NCBI GenBank assembly: GCA_003139695.1
Contig: PLJM01000005.1
Coordinates: 62,001 to 126,000, forward strand
Length of the DNA stretch: 64,000 nt
Direction: 5' to 3'
Origin: Candidatus Dormiibacterota bacterium
GTDB lineage: Bacteria; Chloroflexota; Dormibacteria; Dormibacterales; Dormibacteraceae
The notes under the pieces are model-generated. The model did not search any database and had not been told where the DNA came from. It saw only the letters and a program-made list of their open reading frames with translations. The number at the start of each line of letters is the position of its first letter. Position 1 is the first letter of the stretch. The translations under genes and the position numbers were made by a program. Shown piece after piece: positions 25,600 to 34,168 of the stretch.

Positions 25600-26780
25600 C
25601 CGGCGATCCCCCGACCTCCCCCATCCCCTCGGAATCCGTCATCGAAGAAGTGATCGAGCTGCGCCGCCATTTCCACCGTCACCCCGAGGTGAGCTTCAGC
25701 GAGCACGAAACCAGCACCAAGATCGGCGAGCGTCTTCGCGAGCTGGGTCTGGAGCTGAAGCCATGCCCAACAGAGACCGGCGTGGTTGCGGTGCTGGACA
25801 CGGGCCGGCCCGGGAAGACAGTGATGCTGCGCGCGGACATTGACGCGCTCCCGATTCATGAGGAGTCGGGCGTCAACTTCGAGTCGAAGGTGGACGGCCG
25901 CATGCATGCGTGCGGGCACGACGCGCACATGGGCATCATGGTCGGAGTCGCGCGAACGCTGGTAGACCGAATCTGGGACGTGAGCGGCCGCTACCTCTTT
26001 GTGTTCCAGCCGGCAGAGGAGATAGTGAGCGGCGCGAAAGCGATGATCGCGCGCGGCCTGCTCGACGATCATCACCCGGACTCCGTCATCGGTCTCCACG
26101 TCACGAGCTTCACCGAGTCCGGGACCGTGATCACGCGACCGGGTCTCATGTGGGCCGGTTCGGACGCTTACGAGGTCACGTTTGCAGGGCCAGGTGGCCA
26201 CGGCGGGATGATGGGCCGGCGCGGCAACGTACTTTCGGCGCAGGCATTCCTGCTCGAGCGATTGCACACGATTGTGGAAGGGCTCGAGCAAGACGGCGTG
26301 CAGTGCCATACGACCGTCGGAAACATAATCAGCGACGGCGCCTGGAACATCGTGCCCAGGGGCGTGGCGATCAAAGGCAGCCTGCGCACCTTCAACGACT
26401 CTTTGCGCGAGCAGGCCCTCGGCCGCATGCGAGACCTGCTGCAAGAGATAGAAACGGAGTTCGAGGTCAAATCGTCGCTCGAGCTCGTCCATGGCACGGT
26501 GCCGCTGATGAACGAGCCCAACGTGACGCGCACTGTGCTCGACGTCGCGCGATCGATGATCGGAGACAAGGCAAGCATCCTCGGCCGGCCGCTGACGGTG
26601 AGTGACGATTTCGCCGAGTTCCTGACACGAATTCCCGGGTGCTACTTCATGCTCGGCGTGATGCCTGAGGGCTCGCCGCCGCCTGCTCACCACTCCCCAG
26701 GATTCAAGATCGACGAATCCGCGCTGGAGATCGGCGTCAAGGTTCTGGCCGGCGCCGCGTCGCGACTCGCCTCCGCCTGA
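25596..26780 (+). CDS. M20D family amidohydrolase (hippurate / N-acyl amino acid hydrolase type)
   Basis: A 394-residue dinuclear metal amidohydrolase. Blocks include 'LRRHFHRHPEVSFSEHET', 'LRADIDALPIHEESG', the metal motif 'MHACGHDAHMGI', 'QPAEEIVSGAKAMI' (catalytic Glu) and 'HHSPGFKIDE'. It removes acyl or aryl groups from amino acids; the exact substrate is unknown. It overlaps the response-regulator gene by ATGA, which suggests the regulator and enzyme belong to one response. Confidence 0.92.
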   Translation: MTGDPPTSPIPSESVIEEVIELRRHFHRHPEVSFSEHETSTKIGERLRELGLELKPCPTETGVVAVLDTGRPGKTVMLRADIDALPIHEESGVNFESKVDGRMHACGHDAHMGIMVGVARTLVDRIWDVSGRYLFVFQPAEEIVSGAKAMIARGLLDDHHPDSVIGLHVTSFTESGTVITRPGLMWAGSDAYEVTFAGPGGHGGMMGRRGNVLSAQAFLLERLHTIVEGLEQDGVQCHTTVGNIISDGAWNIVPRGVAIKGSLRTFNDSLREQALGRMRDLLQEIETEFEVKSSLELVHGTVPLMNEPNVTRTVLDVARSMIGDKASILGRPLTVSDDFAEFLTRIPGCYFMLGVMPEGSPPPAHHSPGFKIDESALEIGVKVLAGAASRLASA

Positions 26781-26789
26781 CTTTCCGAA

Positions 26790-27314
26790 ATGTTGTTGCT
26801 GGTCGCCCTGGTGCTCGGGCTGCTCGCCGGGATCGCGACCGGGGGAAAGTTAGGGAATCTCGCCAACGTCAGCATTCGCTGGCCATGGCTTGTCGTCGCC
26901 GCGCTGGTCGTGCGCGAGGCGGCGGTCTTGAGCCCGCTCAGCGGGATCGATGGCGTGCAGTACGTCTATGTGGCGGCGCTGGCCGCGCTGGTTGGGTGGA
27001 CGGCCTGGCACGCCTCGCGACTTCGCAGCGCCTGGATCGTGGCGGCCGGAGCGGGTTTGAACCTCGTGGTCGTGATCGCCAACGGTGCTCGGATGCCCGT
27101 AGCCACGGCGCTGGCTGGGCCCCTGGTGGACCGAGGGCACATAGGCCAGTACGTGGCCATGGGACCAGGCACGAATCTGGGCTGGCTTGGTGACTGGATC
27201 GGAGTGCCGGGCCCACTTGGTGGCGCCTACAGCCCTGGGGACGCGGTGATTGCGATCGGGATCGCCTCCGTGGTGTTTTTCGCTACGCGACAGGGCCCCC
27301 GCGGCAGCAACTAA
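26790..27314 (+). CDS. DUF5317 family membrane protein
   Basis: 174 residues with five predicted hydrophobic segments: 1-17, 31-50, 58-75, 85-100 and 150-168. A conserved-looking loop 'NGARMPVATAL' and 'VAMGPGTNLGWLGDWIGVP' matches DUF5317, a family of unknown function common in Actinobacteria and Chloroflexi. It begins 9 nt after the M20 stop on the same strand. Confidence 0.75.
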   Translation: MLLLVALVLGLLAGIATGGKLGNLANVSIRWPWLVVAALVVREAAVLSPLSGIDGVQYVYVAALAALVGWTAWHASRLRSAWIVAAGAGLNLVVVIANGARMPVATALAGPLVDRGHIGQYVAMGPGTNLGWLGDWIGVPGPLGGAYSPGDAVIAIGIASVVFFATRQGPRGSN

Positions 27315-27418
27315 GCTGGATGAATCTTCAGGTCGCATAGGGAGTTACCCACCGTGATCATCTTCGGGATCCTCACGCCGGCGATTGCGGGGTCGGCCTG
27401 ATCCGACTAACCGCGGCG

Positions 27419-28240
27419 TTGGCGGCGGCGCTTTTCCTGGCGCTTCCCGCCCAGTCCGCTCTCGCCAAGGATCCGGACTTGTTGCCCAGCCCGCATCACG
27501 AGGCGGCCCGCATCATGAGCGCGGAGCAGGCGATGACTCAGGCGCTGGCTCAGCTCAAAGCGTTGAACGCGCAAACGCCTCCATCGTCGCCTGTGGACCA
27601 AATCCGCCTGGACCTCGCCGCCGCCGCCGCCGCATATGCCTATCGCAACGCCGCTCGCGACGAGGAGCTGAGGGTGTACGAGCTCGCGGGCTACGCCAGC
27701 GTCGAGGCTTCCGTCCTGCCGCTCCTACCAAAGTCGCTCGCGCGGTCGATGCAGGCGGCGATCGCCGCCCTCCATTCCCTGTACATCCTCGCCGGGATCG
27801 ACCAGTACTACCTCGTCAACGTCCATTTCACGCACCCCTATTCGGATGCCAAGCCGGTGGACCAGCTGCGCTCCTACTACCAGGAGGCTTACAGCCAGTT
27901 CGGAGTGGACCCGAACATCCTCGCGGCCATCAATTTCATCGAGAGCAACTTCGGTCGCGTCAACGGCCCGTCGTCAGCGGGCGCCCTGGGACCCATGCAA
28001 TTCCTGCCCGGCACCTGGGCTGCGTTTGGGGCCGGCGGCGACGTGAATGACCCTCACGACGCAATCCTGGGCGCGGCGCGCTACCTGGTTCACAACGGCG
28101 CTCCGGCCGACATGCGCAACGCGATCTGGCACTACAACAACTCGTTCGACTACGTCGACTCGGTCCAGTCGTTCGCCGCCGCCTACCGCTCCGACCCGGC
28201 GTGGCTGGACCGCATGTACTACTGGAACACCACGGGCTGA
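27419..28240 (+). CDS. Secreted lytic murein transglycosylase-like protein
   Basis: 273 residues. An Ala/Leu-rich signal segment ends 'QSALAKDPD' (cleavage after Ala-Leu-Ala). The SLT-type domain has the catalytic Glu in 'INFIESNFGRVNG', followed by 'SAGALGPMQFLPGTW' and 'AILGAARYLVHNG', typical of MltB/SLT peptidoglycan lyases. TTG at 27419 gives a signal peptide without its basic start; the in-frame codons upstream (LIRLTA) would complete it but lack a normal start codon. A short upstream frame, GTG 27354 to TGA 27399, may couple translation. Confidence 0.85.
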   Translation: MAAALFLALPAQSALAKDPDLLPSPHHEAARIMSAEQAMTQALAQLKALNAQTPPSSPVDQIRLDLAAAAAAYAYRNAARDEELRVYELAGYASVEASVLPLLPKSLARSMQAAIAALHSLYILAGIDQYYLVNVHFTHPYSDAKPVDQLRSYYQEAYSQFGVDPNILAAINFIESNFGRVNGPSSAGALGPMQFLPGTWAAFGAGGDVNDPHDAILGAARYLVHNGAPADMRNAIWHYNNSFDYVDSVQSFAAAYRSDPAWLDRMYYWNTTG

Positions 28241-28433
28241 TACGTCAGGCGCCAACCCTTAGTCGGGTCCGCGTGGCGAAGGACCGAAGGTCACCTTGGC
28301 GGGTAGTCATTAATTTCGCTTTTTGTTCGCTCTTTTATTGAGCTCATCTACGCCCGCCGCGCCAATGCCACCCAGCACGCCAGCACCCTCGGGGCGTAAC
28401 GAGATCACTCACGCGCAGCGCCTCCGCGTCTCT
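28241..28433. other. Intergenic region, no gene seen
   Basis: 193 nt between the transglycosylase and merR genes. Two T-rich tracts (CGCTTTTTGTTCGCTCTTTT) lie around 28317-28337, but I see no convincing stem directly before them. No open frame with coding character was found. Confidence 0.5.
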
Positions 28434-28447
28434 TAGAGTAAGTACTC
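28434..28447 (+). promoter_or_regulatory. merR -10 box and palindromic operator
   Basis: TAGAGT (28434-28439) lies 8 nt before the merR ATG, and the perfect inverted repeat GAGTA-AG-TACTC (28436-28447) overlaps it and abuts the ATG. Autoregulation by the MerR protein is a reasonable reading; a leaderless transcript is implied. Confidence 0.45.
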
Positions 28448-29146
28448 ATGGAGTATCGGATCGAACAGTTGGCGCGCACTGCGGGCGTGGCCGTCGACAC
28501 CATCCGGTTCTACCAGGGCAAAGGCCTGCTGGAAGCCCCGCGCCGGGATGGGCGTGTCACCTGGTACGGAGATGGACACCTCCAGCGGCTGCGCCGTATT
28601 CGGGACCTCCAGCAGCGCGGTTTCACCCTGACCGTGATCCAGCGATTCCTGGCCGGCGAGCTCGAGCCCTCGGACGAATCGCTGGTCGCGGCGGTGACGC
28701 GGCCCACCTCGCCCCAGACCCTCACCCTGGCCGAGCTCGCGGACCGGAGCGGCGTCGCCGCCCCTCTGCTGAAGAGCCTGGAGAAGGCTGGACTCCTGGT
28801 CCCAATCGAGACCGACGACGAGCCGGTCTATCCGGCCGAGGACCTCGAGGCTATCGCGGCGGGCATGCAACTGATTGCGGCGGGCGTCCCGCTCAGCGAG
28901 CTCATGGACCTTGCCAAGGATTATTCGGCAGCTGTGGACAGGACCGCGCGCCAGGCGGTGGAGCTGTTCGACCATCACGTGCGCGAACGAATCCAGTCCG
29001 AAGGCGGCGAGCCCGACACCGCTGAGCGCAACCTCCTCGAGCTGTTCAACCAGCTGCTCGATGCAAGCGGAACTCTGGTCCGCCACCATTTCCAGCGCAC
29101 TGTGCTGCGCGCAGCACGAGAGCACATCGAGAAGACGTCGAGATGA
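28448..29146 (+). CDS. MerR family regulator with two winged-helix modules
   Basis: 232 residues. N-terminal MerR domain: 'RIEQLARTAGVAVDTIRFYQGKGLL' and 'LRRIRDLQQRGFTLTVIQRFL'. A second MerR-like unit at ~95-155 ('TLAELADRSGVAAPLLKSLEKAGLL', 'AGMQLIAAGVPLSELMDLA') precedes a helical C-terminus. There are no conserved Cys residues, so it is not a metal sensor of the classic type. ATGA overlap with menF places it in the menaquinone operon as its probable regulator. Confidence 0.87.
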   Translation: MEYRIEQLARTAGVAVDTIRFYQGKGLLEAPRRDGRVTWYGDGHLQRLRRIRDLQQRGFTLTVIQRFLAGELEPSDESLVAAVTRPTSPQTLTLAELADRSGVAAPLLKSLEKAGLLVPIETDDEPVYPAEDLEAIAAGMQLIAAGVPLSELMDLAKDYSAAVDRTARQAVELFDHHVRERIQSEGGEPDTAERNLLELFNQLLDASGTLVRHHFQRTVLRAAREHIEKTSR

Positions 29147-30474
29147 TCGTGGCCACCGCGGTGCGGACATGGGAGCTCGATCGGACGCCTGACCTCGTGG
29201 ACCTGGTCAGCTCTGCGCGCGATGCAGGCCACGAGGTCATGCTCATCGAGCGACCCATGCCAGACGCAGTGAGCGTCGCCGCGCTGGGACGCGTCTACGA
29301 CATCGTGGCGGCGCGCGGCGGCGTCGCACTCGAAGCGGCGGCAGGGAACGTCATCGACTTCGAGCCGGGCGACGACAGGCTTCAGGCCGCGTCCCGGCTC
29401 TGGCGCCGTCTGCGCGAAAGCATCGCTCCCGCAGGCCCGATCGGGGCCGGCCCGATTGCGGTTGGCGGTTTTGCCTATCGGCCGGACCGCGACCCGGCCG
29501 GGCCGTGGTCAGGGTTCCCCGCCCTGCTCCTTCGGGTGCCGGCGCTTGCCGTGACGAGGGTTCGCGGACGTACGTTCGCCACCGCCGCGTCGGCCGGAGC
29601 GGAAGAGCTGCTCGAGCTGGCGCCAACTGGTGTGCGGGCGCCGGCAGCGCGGCGGCTGGACGTCACCTCGGTTCGCAACCCTGTGGCGTGGACGGCAGCC
29701 GTCGAGACGGCCGCCAAGCGGCTGCAGGCGGGTGACGCAGCCAAGGTCGTGCTCGCGCGCGAGGTGGTTGCACGCGGTGATGGAGTCGTCTCGGCCGGGA
29801 TGGTCGCGCGCTCTCTGCGCGCTGCATACCCGTCCTGCTTCACGTACCTCGTCACGGGAGCCGACGGGACCGCGTTCGCGGGAGCGTCTCCGGAGCTGCT
29901 GGTGCGGCGCTCGGGCGGTCGTGCGTACTCGCAGCCGATGGCCGGCTCCGTGGCGCGGGGAGCCAATGAGGCGGATGATGACCGCCTCGCGCGGCAGCTT
30001 GTCGAAAGCGCCAAGGACAATGCCGAGCACCGAATCGCTTCGCAATTCGTGGCCGATGCGCTCCGGGAGTTCTCACGAACGGTCGAGGCACGAGAGCCGG
30101 AGGTCGTGCGCTTCACCAACATTCAGCACCTCGCGACCACCATCACCGCTGAGCTCAAAACGCCGGCAGCTGACGCCCTGGATCTGGCCGCGGCTCTCCA
30201 CCCCACGCCAGCGGTCGGCGGCTGGCCCCGCCCGGCTGCGGAGGCGTTGATCGACGAGCTCGAAGGCCTTGAACGCGGTTGGTACGCAGGTGCTGTCGGG
30301 TGGACCGACGGGCTAGGCGATGGCGAGTTCGCAGTAGCCTTGCGCTGTGGTCTGCTCTGGGAGGACGGCGCGCGCCTTTACGCCGGTGTGGGCGTGATGC
30401 CTGATTCCGACCCGGCACGCGAGCTCGAGGAGACGGAGCTGAAGTTCAAAGCCCTGTTGATGGCGCTGACATAG
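29143..30474 (+). CDS. menF: Isochorismate synthase
   Basis: 443-residue chorismate-utilising enzyme converting chorismate to isochorismate, the first committed step of menaquinone synthesis. Diagnostic blocks: 'VVLAREVVARGD', 'SPELLVRR', 'QPMAGSVARG', 'DNAEHRIASQFV', 'LHPTPAVGGWPRPAA' and 'GDGEFAVALRCG', with catalytic Lys/Glu positions in the usual places. Length is normal for MenF/EntC. It overlaps merR (ATGA) and the following hydrolase gene (1 nt). Confidence 0.93.
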   Translation: MIVATAVRTWELDRTPDLVDLVSSARDAGHEVMLIERPMPDAVSVAALGRVYDIVAARGGVALEAAAGNVIDFEPGDDRLQAASRLWRRLRESIAPAGPIGAGPIAVGGFAYRPDRDPAGPWSGFPALLLRVPALAVTRVRGRTFATAASAGAEELLELAPTGVRAPAARRLDVTSVRNPVAWTAAVETAAKRLQAGDAAKVVLAREVVARGDGVVSAGMVARSLRAAYPSCFTYLVTGADGTAFAGASPELLVRRSGGRAYSQPMAGSVARGANEADDDRLARQLVESAKDNAEHRIASQFVADALREFSRTVEAREPEVVRFTNIQHLATTITAELKTPAADALDLAAALHPTPAVGGWPRPAAEALIDELEGLERGWYAGAVGWTDGLGDGEFAVALRCGLLWEDGARLYAGVGVMPDSDPARELEETELKFKALLMALT

Positions 30475-31265
30475 TGGAGGTTGAGCTGAACGGCGCGCGC
30501 ATCCACTACAGGCGTTCGGGAGCCGGCTATCCAGTGGTGTTCCTCCACGCGGGCGTGGCGGACTCCCGCATGTGGGAGCCGCAGGCCGCGGGGCTCGGCA
30601 CGCACTTCGACGTCATCACGCCCGATATGCGGGGCTATGGCGAATCTGAGCTGCCGGCAACATCGTGGTCGCCAACCGCGGATGTCCTGGCTCTCATGGA
30701 CGCGCTGCATATAAGAGAGGCGCCACACCTGGTTGGCTGCTCGATCGGCGGTGGGATCGCGATCGACTTCGCCCTCGAGCATCCGGAGCGCGTGTCGAAA
30801 TTGGTCCTGGTGGGTGCCGGGGTCGGCGGCCTGATGGTCGGCGATGCCAACGACCCCATCTACGCCGAAACGATTTCCGCAGAAGAAGCGAAGGACCTCA
30901 GAGCCCTGAATGAGGCAGAGATGAATCTATGGCTCGTTGGACCCGGCCGGACGGCCGGTCATATCGACCAAAAGCTGCGCGATCTTTTCCTCGACATGAA
31001 CGGAATCGCCCTACGCAGCGACTTCAAGAGCGCTCCCAGAATCGAGTTGGATCCGCCCGCCGCCGAGCGCTTGGCTGAGATCAAAGCGCCGACGCTGGTC
31101 GTTGTCGGAGACCACGACCTGCCCGAAATCAACGAGACGGCCGACGTTCTCGTAGCGAACGTTCGAGGCGCTCGAAAGGCCGTCATTCATGACGCGGCTC
31201 ATCTGCCGAACCTTGAGCACCCTGAAAAGTTTAACCGCCTACTACTAGATTTCCTAAACGGCTAA
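30474..31265 (+). CDS. Alpha/beta-fold hydrolase in menF operon
   Basis: 263 residues. Oxyanion 'FLHAGVADSRMW', nucleophile elbow 'VGCSIGGG' (Ser), Asp in 'VVGDHDLPEI' and His in 'DAAHLPNLEHP'. It is of the 3-oxoadipate enol-lactonase-like type and differs from menH at 33165, so its role may lie outside the pathway. GTG at 30474 overlaps the menF stop. A family-2 repeat begins 17 nt after its stop. Confidence 0.85.
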   Translation: MEVELNGARIHYRRSGAGYPVVFLHAGVADSRMWEPQAAGLGTHFDVITPDMRGYGESELPATSWSPTADVLALMDALHIREAPHLVGCSIGGGIAIDFALEHPERVSKLVLVGAGVGGLMVGDANDPIYAETISAEEAKDLRALNEAEMNLWLVGPGRTAGHIDQKLRDLFLDMNGIALRSDFKSAPRIELDPPAAERLAEIKAPTLVVVGDHDLPEINETADVLVANVRGARKAVIHDAAHLPNLEHPEKFNRLLLDFLNG

Positions 31266-31282
31266 AAAAATGGCTCGCTAGT

Positions 31283-31476
31283 GCGGCAGGGTTGGCCGGG
31301 GTCCCCCCGGTCATGACTTTGTCCTCCCCACTCCGAGGCGTCGCGTGGAGAAACTAATTCGTAGTTAATCCCGGGAAGGTGAGCAGACGCGCGCGAAGCG
31401 CCCGTCGATGCATTCAGTAAGGCCCCTCCTCAACGCCGCTTGCGCGCAGAGGGAACAGTCTGGTTCCCTCTCATAC
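31283..31476 (+). repeat. Multi-hairpin interspersed repeat family 2, copy a
   Basis: ~195 bp between convergent genes. One end has the inverted repeat GGCCGGGGTCCCCCCGG, the middle has TGGAGAAACTAATT and AATCCCGGGAAGG, then GCATTCAGTAAGGCCCCTCC and GCCGCTTGCGCGC, and the far end is AGAGGGAACAGTCTGGTTCCCTCT. Nearly the same module order recurs at 46522 and, inverted, at 51071. Confidence 0.9.
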
Positions 31477-31479
31477 GTC

Positions 31480-33153
31480 TTAGCGCAGCGCCGCCGACGC
31501 TGCCTCCCAGCACGTGCGATGTCCGTTGACGCTGTCCTCGCGCTTGAACTTCACGACGACCAGCGTCGGAGTCTGCGCGGCGAGAGCGTCGACGAGCGCC
31601 GGCTCGAGGCCGGCGCGATCCGTCACCGGGCTGTACACGAGGTCATACAGGCGCGCGATCTGCGCGAAGTCCAGGCCGAGCGGCGTCGCAAACAGCTCCT
31701 CGAAAACGTCCTGGTGCTGCGCCTGTGGCAGGAAACTAAAAACGCCGCCGCCATTGTTGTCGCAAACCACGATGGTTGCCCTGAGACCGTGCCGCCTCAG
31801 CGCCCATAGGCCATTCATGTCGTGGTAGACGGATAGGTCCCCGAGCAACAGCACGGTGGGAACGTTGCTCCGCCCCGCGGCCAACCCGAGGCCCGAAGAG
31901 ACAAGGCCGTCAATGCCACTGGCGCCGCGATTGCCGTAGAACCGCTGCTGGGTCTTGGCATACGGCCAGAAGCTGTCGACGGCGCGGATCGGCATGCTGG
32001 AACCGACGAAAACCTGACCGTTGTCGGGTAGGCGTGCCGCCAGCGCCCGCACGATGTGACCTTCGTGCAAGGGCGTTGACACAAACGTGGCCGCAATTGC
32101 GGCCGTCGCGCGCTTGCCGGCGGACATCCATTCCTCTCGCCATGCATTTCGATCCATTGGAGGGAGCGCCTCGAGCAGTGCCTGGGGATCGCACGCAATC
32201 ACGTGACTTGCGACCTGCTCGGGGTCGCGCCACATGCGGTCGGGGTCGATGAGAAAAGTGGGCGCGGACGCTGCTGCCAGCCAGGCGCCCAAAACCTTTG
32301 ACGTGGGCGTCCCGCCGATGCTCACGACGAGATCAGGCCCGTGCTGCAGCGACCAGCCCGCACGCAGAAGGGCTTCATACGATTCGACGGCAGCGCCGGT
32401 TTCTGCGCGCCGCAGCTGCGAGCTCGGCTCCGCGAGGACAGGCAGGCCCAGGCGGCTCAGCGCGGGCGCAAGCCGGTCACCATCACGCATTTCGCCGGCG
32501 ACGATCAGCGGCCGCTGCGCCCTCTGGAGCGCCGAGGCCAGCGTCGTGACCTGGCCCGGCGTCGGCAGGTTCCGGCCCGCGCTGATGGCCTGGCCTGCCG
32601 TGCCGAACGGGACTGGGAGCTCACCCGGTGTCGGCACCAGGGGTTCGCGGAACGGAAGGTTGACGTGCACCGGCCCGCCGGCGGCCTCCGCATAAGCCCG
32701 CGCCGCCAGCCGGCGCCACTGCCTGGGCGCACCGGCAGACTCGACGGGAGGGCCCGGATCGAAGAACCAAAGAACCGCGGTTCCGTAGAGGCGCTGCTGA
32801 TCGATCGACTGATTGGCGCCGACATCGCGGAGCTCAGGGGGGCGATCCGCGGTAAGGACGATCAGAGGAGTACGTGAATGAAAGGCCTCGACGACCGCTG
32901 CGTGAAATTCTGCTGCCGCAGTGCCTGACGTGCAGAGGAGGACGACAGGCTTTCCGGTTCCCTTGGCCAGGCCGACCCCAAAGAAGGAGCCAGATCGCTC
33001 GTCGATGTGGACGAATACGCGGATCTTGGGATGGCGTTGAAGCGCGATGGCGAGTGGAGCCGATCGCGAGCCGGGCGAAATGCAGGCGAAATCAACGCCC
33101 TGCGCGGCGAGCTCATCGACGAAGGTTGCGGCGAATGATTGCGTTACATCCAT
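31480..33153 (-). CDS. menD: SEPHCHC synthase (2-succinyl-5-enolpyruvyl-6-hydroxy-3-cyclohexene-1-carboxylate synthase)
   Basis: 557-residue ThDP enzyme that joins isochorismate and 2-oxoglutarate. The N-terminal 'CISPGSRSAPLAIAL' and 'DERSGSFFGVGLAKG' (ThDP Glu) and 'TSGTAAAEFHAAV' are MenD hallmarks. The C-terminal ThDP motif is 'LLGDLSVYHDMNGL...VCDNNGGGVFS'. The start ATG 33153 lies 11 nt from the divergent menH GTG. Its 3' end is 4 nt from a family-2 repeat. Confidence 0.95.
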   Translation of the reverse strand: MDVTQSFAATFVDELAAQGVDFACISPGSRSAPLAIALQRHPKIRVFVHIDERSGSFFGVGLAKGTGKPVVLLCTSGTAAAEFHAAVVEAFHSRTPLIVLTADRPPELRDVGANQSIDQQRLYGTAVLWFFDPGPPVESAGAPRQWRRLAARAYAEAAGGPVHVNLPFREPLVPTPGELPVPFGTAGQAISAGRNLPTPGQVTTLASALQRAQRPLIVAGEMRDGDRLAPALSRLGLPVLAEPSSQLRRAETGAAVESYEALLRAGWSLQHGPDLVVSIGGTPTSKVLGAWLAAASAPTFLIDPDRMWRDPEQVASHVIACDPQALLEALPPMDRNAWREEWMSAGKRATAAIAATFVSTPLHEGHIVRALAARLPDNGQVFVGSSMPIRAVDSFWPYAKTQQRFYGNRGASGIDGLVSSGLGLAAGRSNVPTVLLLGDLSVYHDMNGLWALRRHGLRATIVVCDNNGGGVFSFLPQAQHQDVFEELFATPLGLDFAQIARLYDLVYSPVTDRAGLEPALVDALAAQTPTLVVVKFKREDSVNGHRTCWEAASAALR

Positions 33154-33164
33154 AGGATCTATTT
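33154..33164. promoter_or_regulatory. menD/menH divergent gap with TAGGAT box
   Basis: The 11-nt gap plus the final T of the menD start region contains TAGGAT (33153-33158), 6 nt upstream of the menH GTG. This spacing would put the +1 on the start codon. No Shine-Dalgarno is possible for either gene outside the other gene's coding sequence. Confidence 0.45.
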
Positions 33165-34010
33165 GTGATTCTCGAAGGAGATGACGTCCAGCTCAACTAT
33201 GAGGTGATCGGCGAAGGTTCGCCGGTCACGCTGCTCCACGGCTTCACCCAGAGCGGCAGGAGCTGGCACGAGATCGCCTCGTTGATGCCGGCCGGCCGGA
33301 AATGGGTGCTGCCCGACCTCCGCGGCCATGGCGCGACTCGCCTCCAGCCCGGCGCGCCATACACGATGGAGGCTTGCACGAAGGATCTTGTGAGGCTCTG
33401 GGACAGTCTTGGGATCGCGCGCACCCATCTCGTCGGCTACTCGATGGGCGGCCGCCTTGCCCTCCACGTTGCTGCGGCGAGGCCGGAACGAATCCTGTCG
33501 CTGCTCACCATCGGCGCTCACGCCGGCCTCGACGAGGAAGCGCGCGAAGGAAGGCGACGAGGTGACGAAGCGCTGGCACAGCGTATTGAGAATGACGGGC
33601 TCGAAGCCTTCGTCAACTACTGGAGCAGCCTGCCACTGTTCGAGGGGTTGGAACGCCGCGGCCCGTCGTTCCTTGCCCAGGTGCGAGCGGCGCGAATGGA
33701 CAATCACGTTGCCGGTCTCGCGGAATCGCTCCGCGGCATGGGCGCGGGCGCGATGCGACCTGTCTGGAACGAGCTCGGCCGCGTCAAGGTTCCGGCCACA
33801 TTCGTCGCCGGCCAGCTCGACCACGGCTATGCTGCGTCGGCGCGCCGCCTGGCGGCATCGGTCCATGGGGGTCGCGTCGTGATCGTCCAGCGAGCCGGGC
33901 ACACGGTGCACCAGGAGCGACCGGAGGCATTCTCGAGACTCCTGCTGGCTCATCTGGACGCAGCGTCAGAGAGATCCGAACCGTCGCCTTCGAGCTCTAC
34001 CTCGGCATGA
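33165..34010 (+). CDS. menH: SHCHC synthase (2-succinyl-6-hydroxy-2,4-cyclohexadiene-1-carboxylate synthase)
   Basis: 281-residue alpha/beta hydrolase acting after MenD by eliminating pyruvate. 'LLHGFTQSGRSW' is typical of MenH, the nucleophile elbow is 'VGYSMGGRLAL', and the His is in 'RAGHTVHQERPEAF'. An Asp in 'GQLDHGYAASA' may be the acid. The last ~20 residues (SERSEPSPSSSTSA) are low-complexity and antisense to the menC-like remnant. It is divergent from menD. Confidence 0.9.
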   Translation: MILEGDDVQLNYEVIGEGSPVTLLHGFTQSGRSWHEIASLMPAGRKWVLPDLRGHGATRLQPGAPYTMEACTKDLVRLWDSLGIARTHLVGYSMGGRLALHVAAARPERILSLLTIGAHAGLDEEAREGRRRGDEALAQRIENDGLEAFVNYWSSLPLFEGLERRGPSFLAQVRAARMDNHVAGLAESLRGMGAGAMRPVWNELGRVKVPATFVAGQLDHGYAASARRLAASVHGGRVVIVQRAGHTVHQERPEAFSRLLLAHLDAASERSEPSPSSSTSA

Positions 34011-34168
34011 AGGCCCGCGGCATAGCGGGCCGCACCCAGTCGCTCCTGGTCGACCAGGCCGCCGCCGCCAACCTGGCGAAGAACGAACGACATGCAGCCC
34101 CGCTTGCGCCAGCTCTCCACGTCTCGCGCGACATCGGCCGGCCTCCGCGCGGTGATGTAAGCCCTCAT
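33950..34168 (-). pseudogene. menC: menC-like (enolase superfamily) internal fragment
   Basis: 72-codon frame whose ATG overlaps the menA stop (ATGA). The translated pattern, 'RPADVARDVESWRKRG', a strand, a glycine turn 'VGGGGLVDQERLGAAR', then 'AEVELEGDGS', matches the first barrel unit of o-succinylbenzoate synthase and related enolases, where 'K-x-K-V-G' and 'D-x-N-G' normally occur. The K-x-K is missing (V-L-R-Q). The N-terminal cap and most of the barrel are absent. It overlaps menH by 61 nt. Best read as the decayed remains of menC in the men cluster; a different small protein is possible. Confidence 0.5.
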
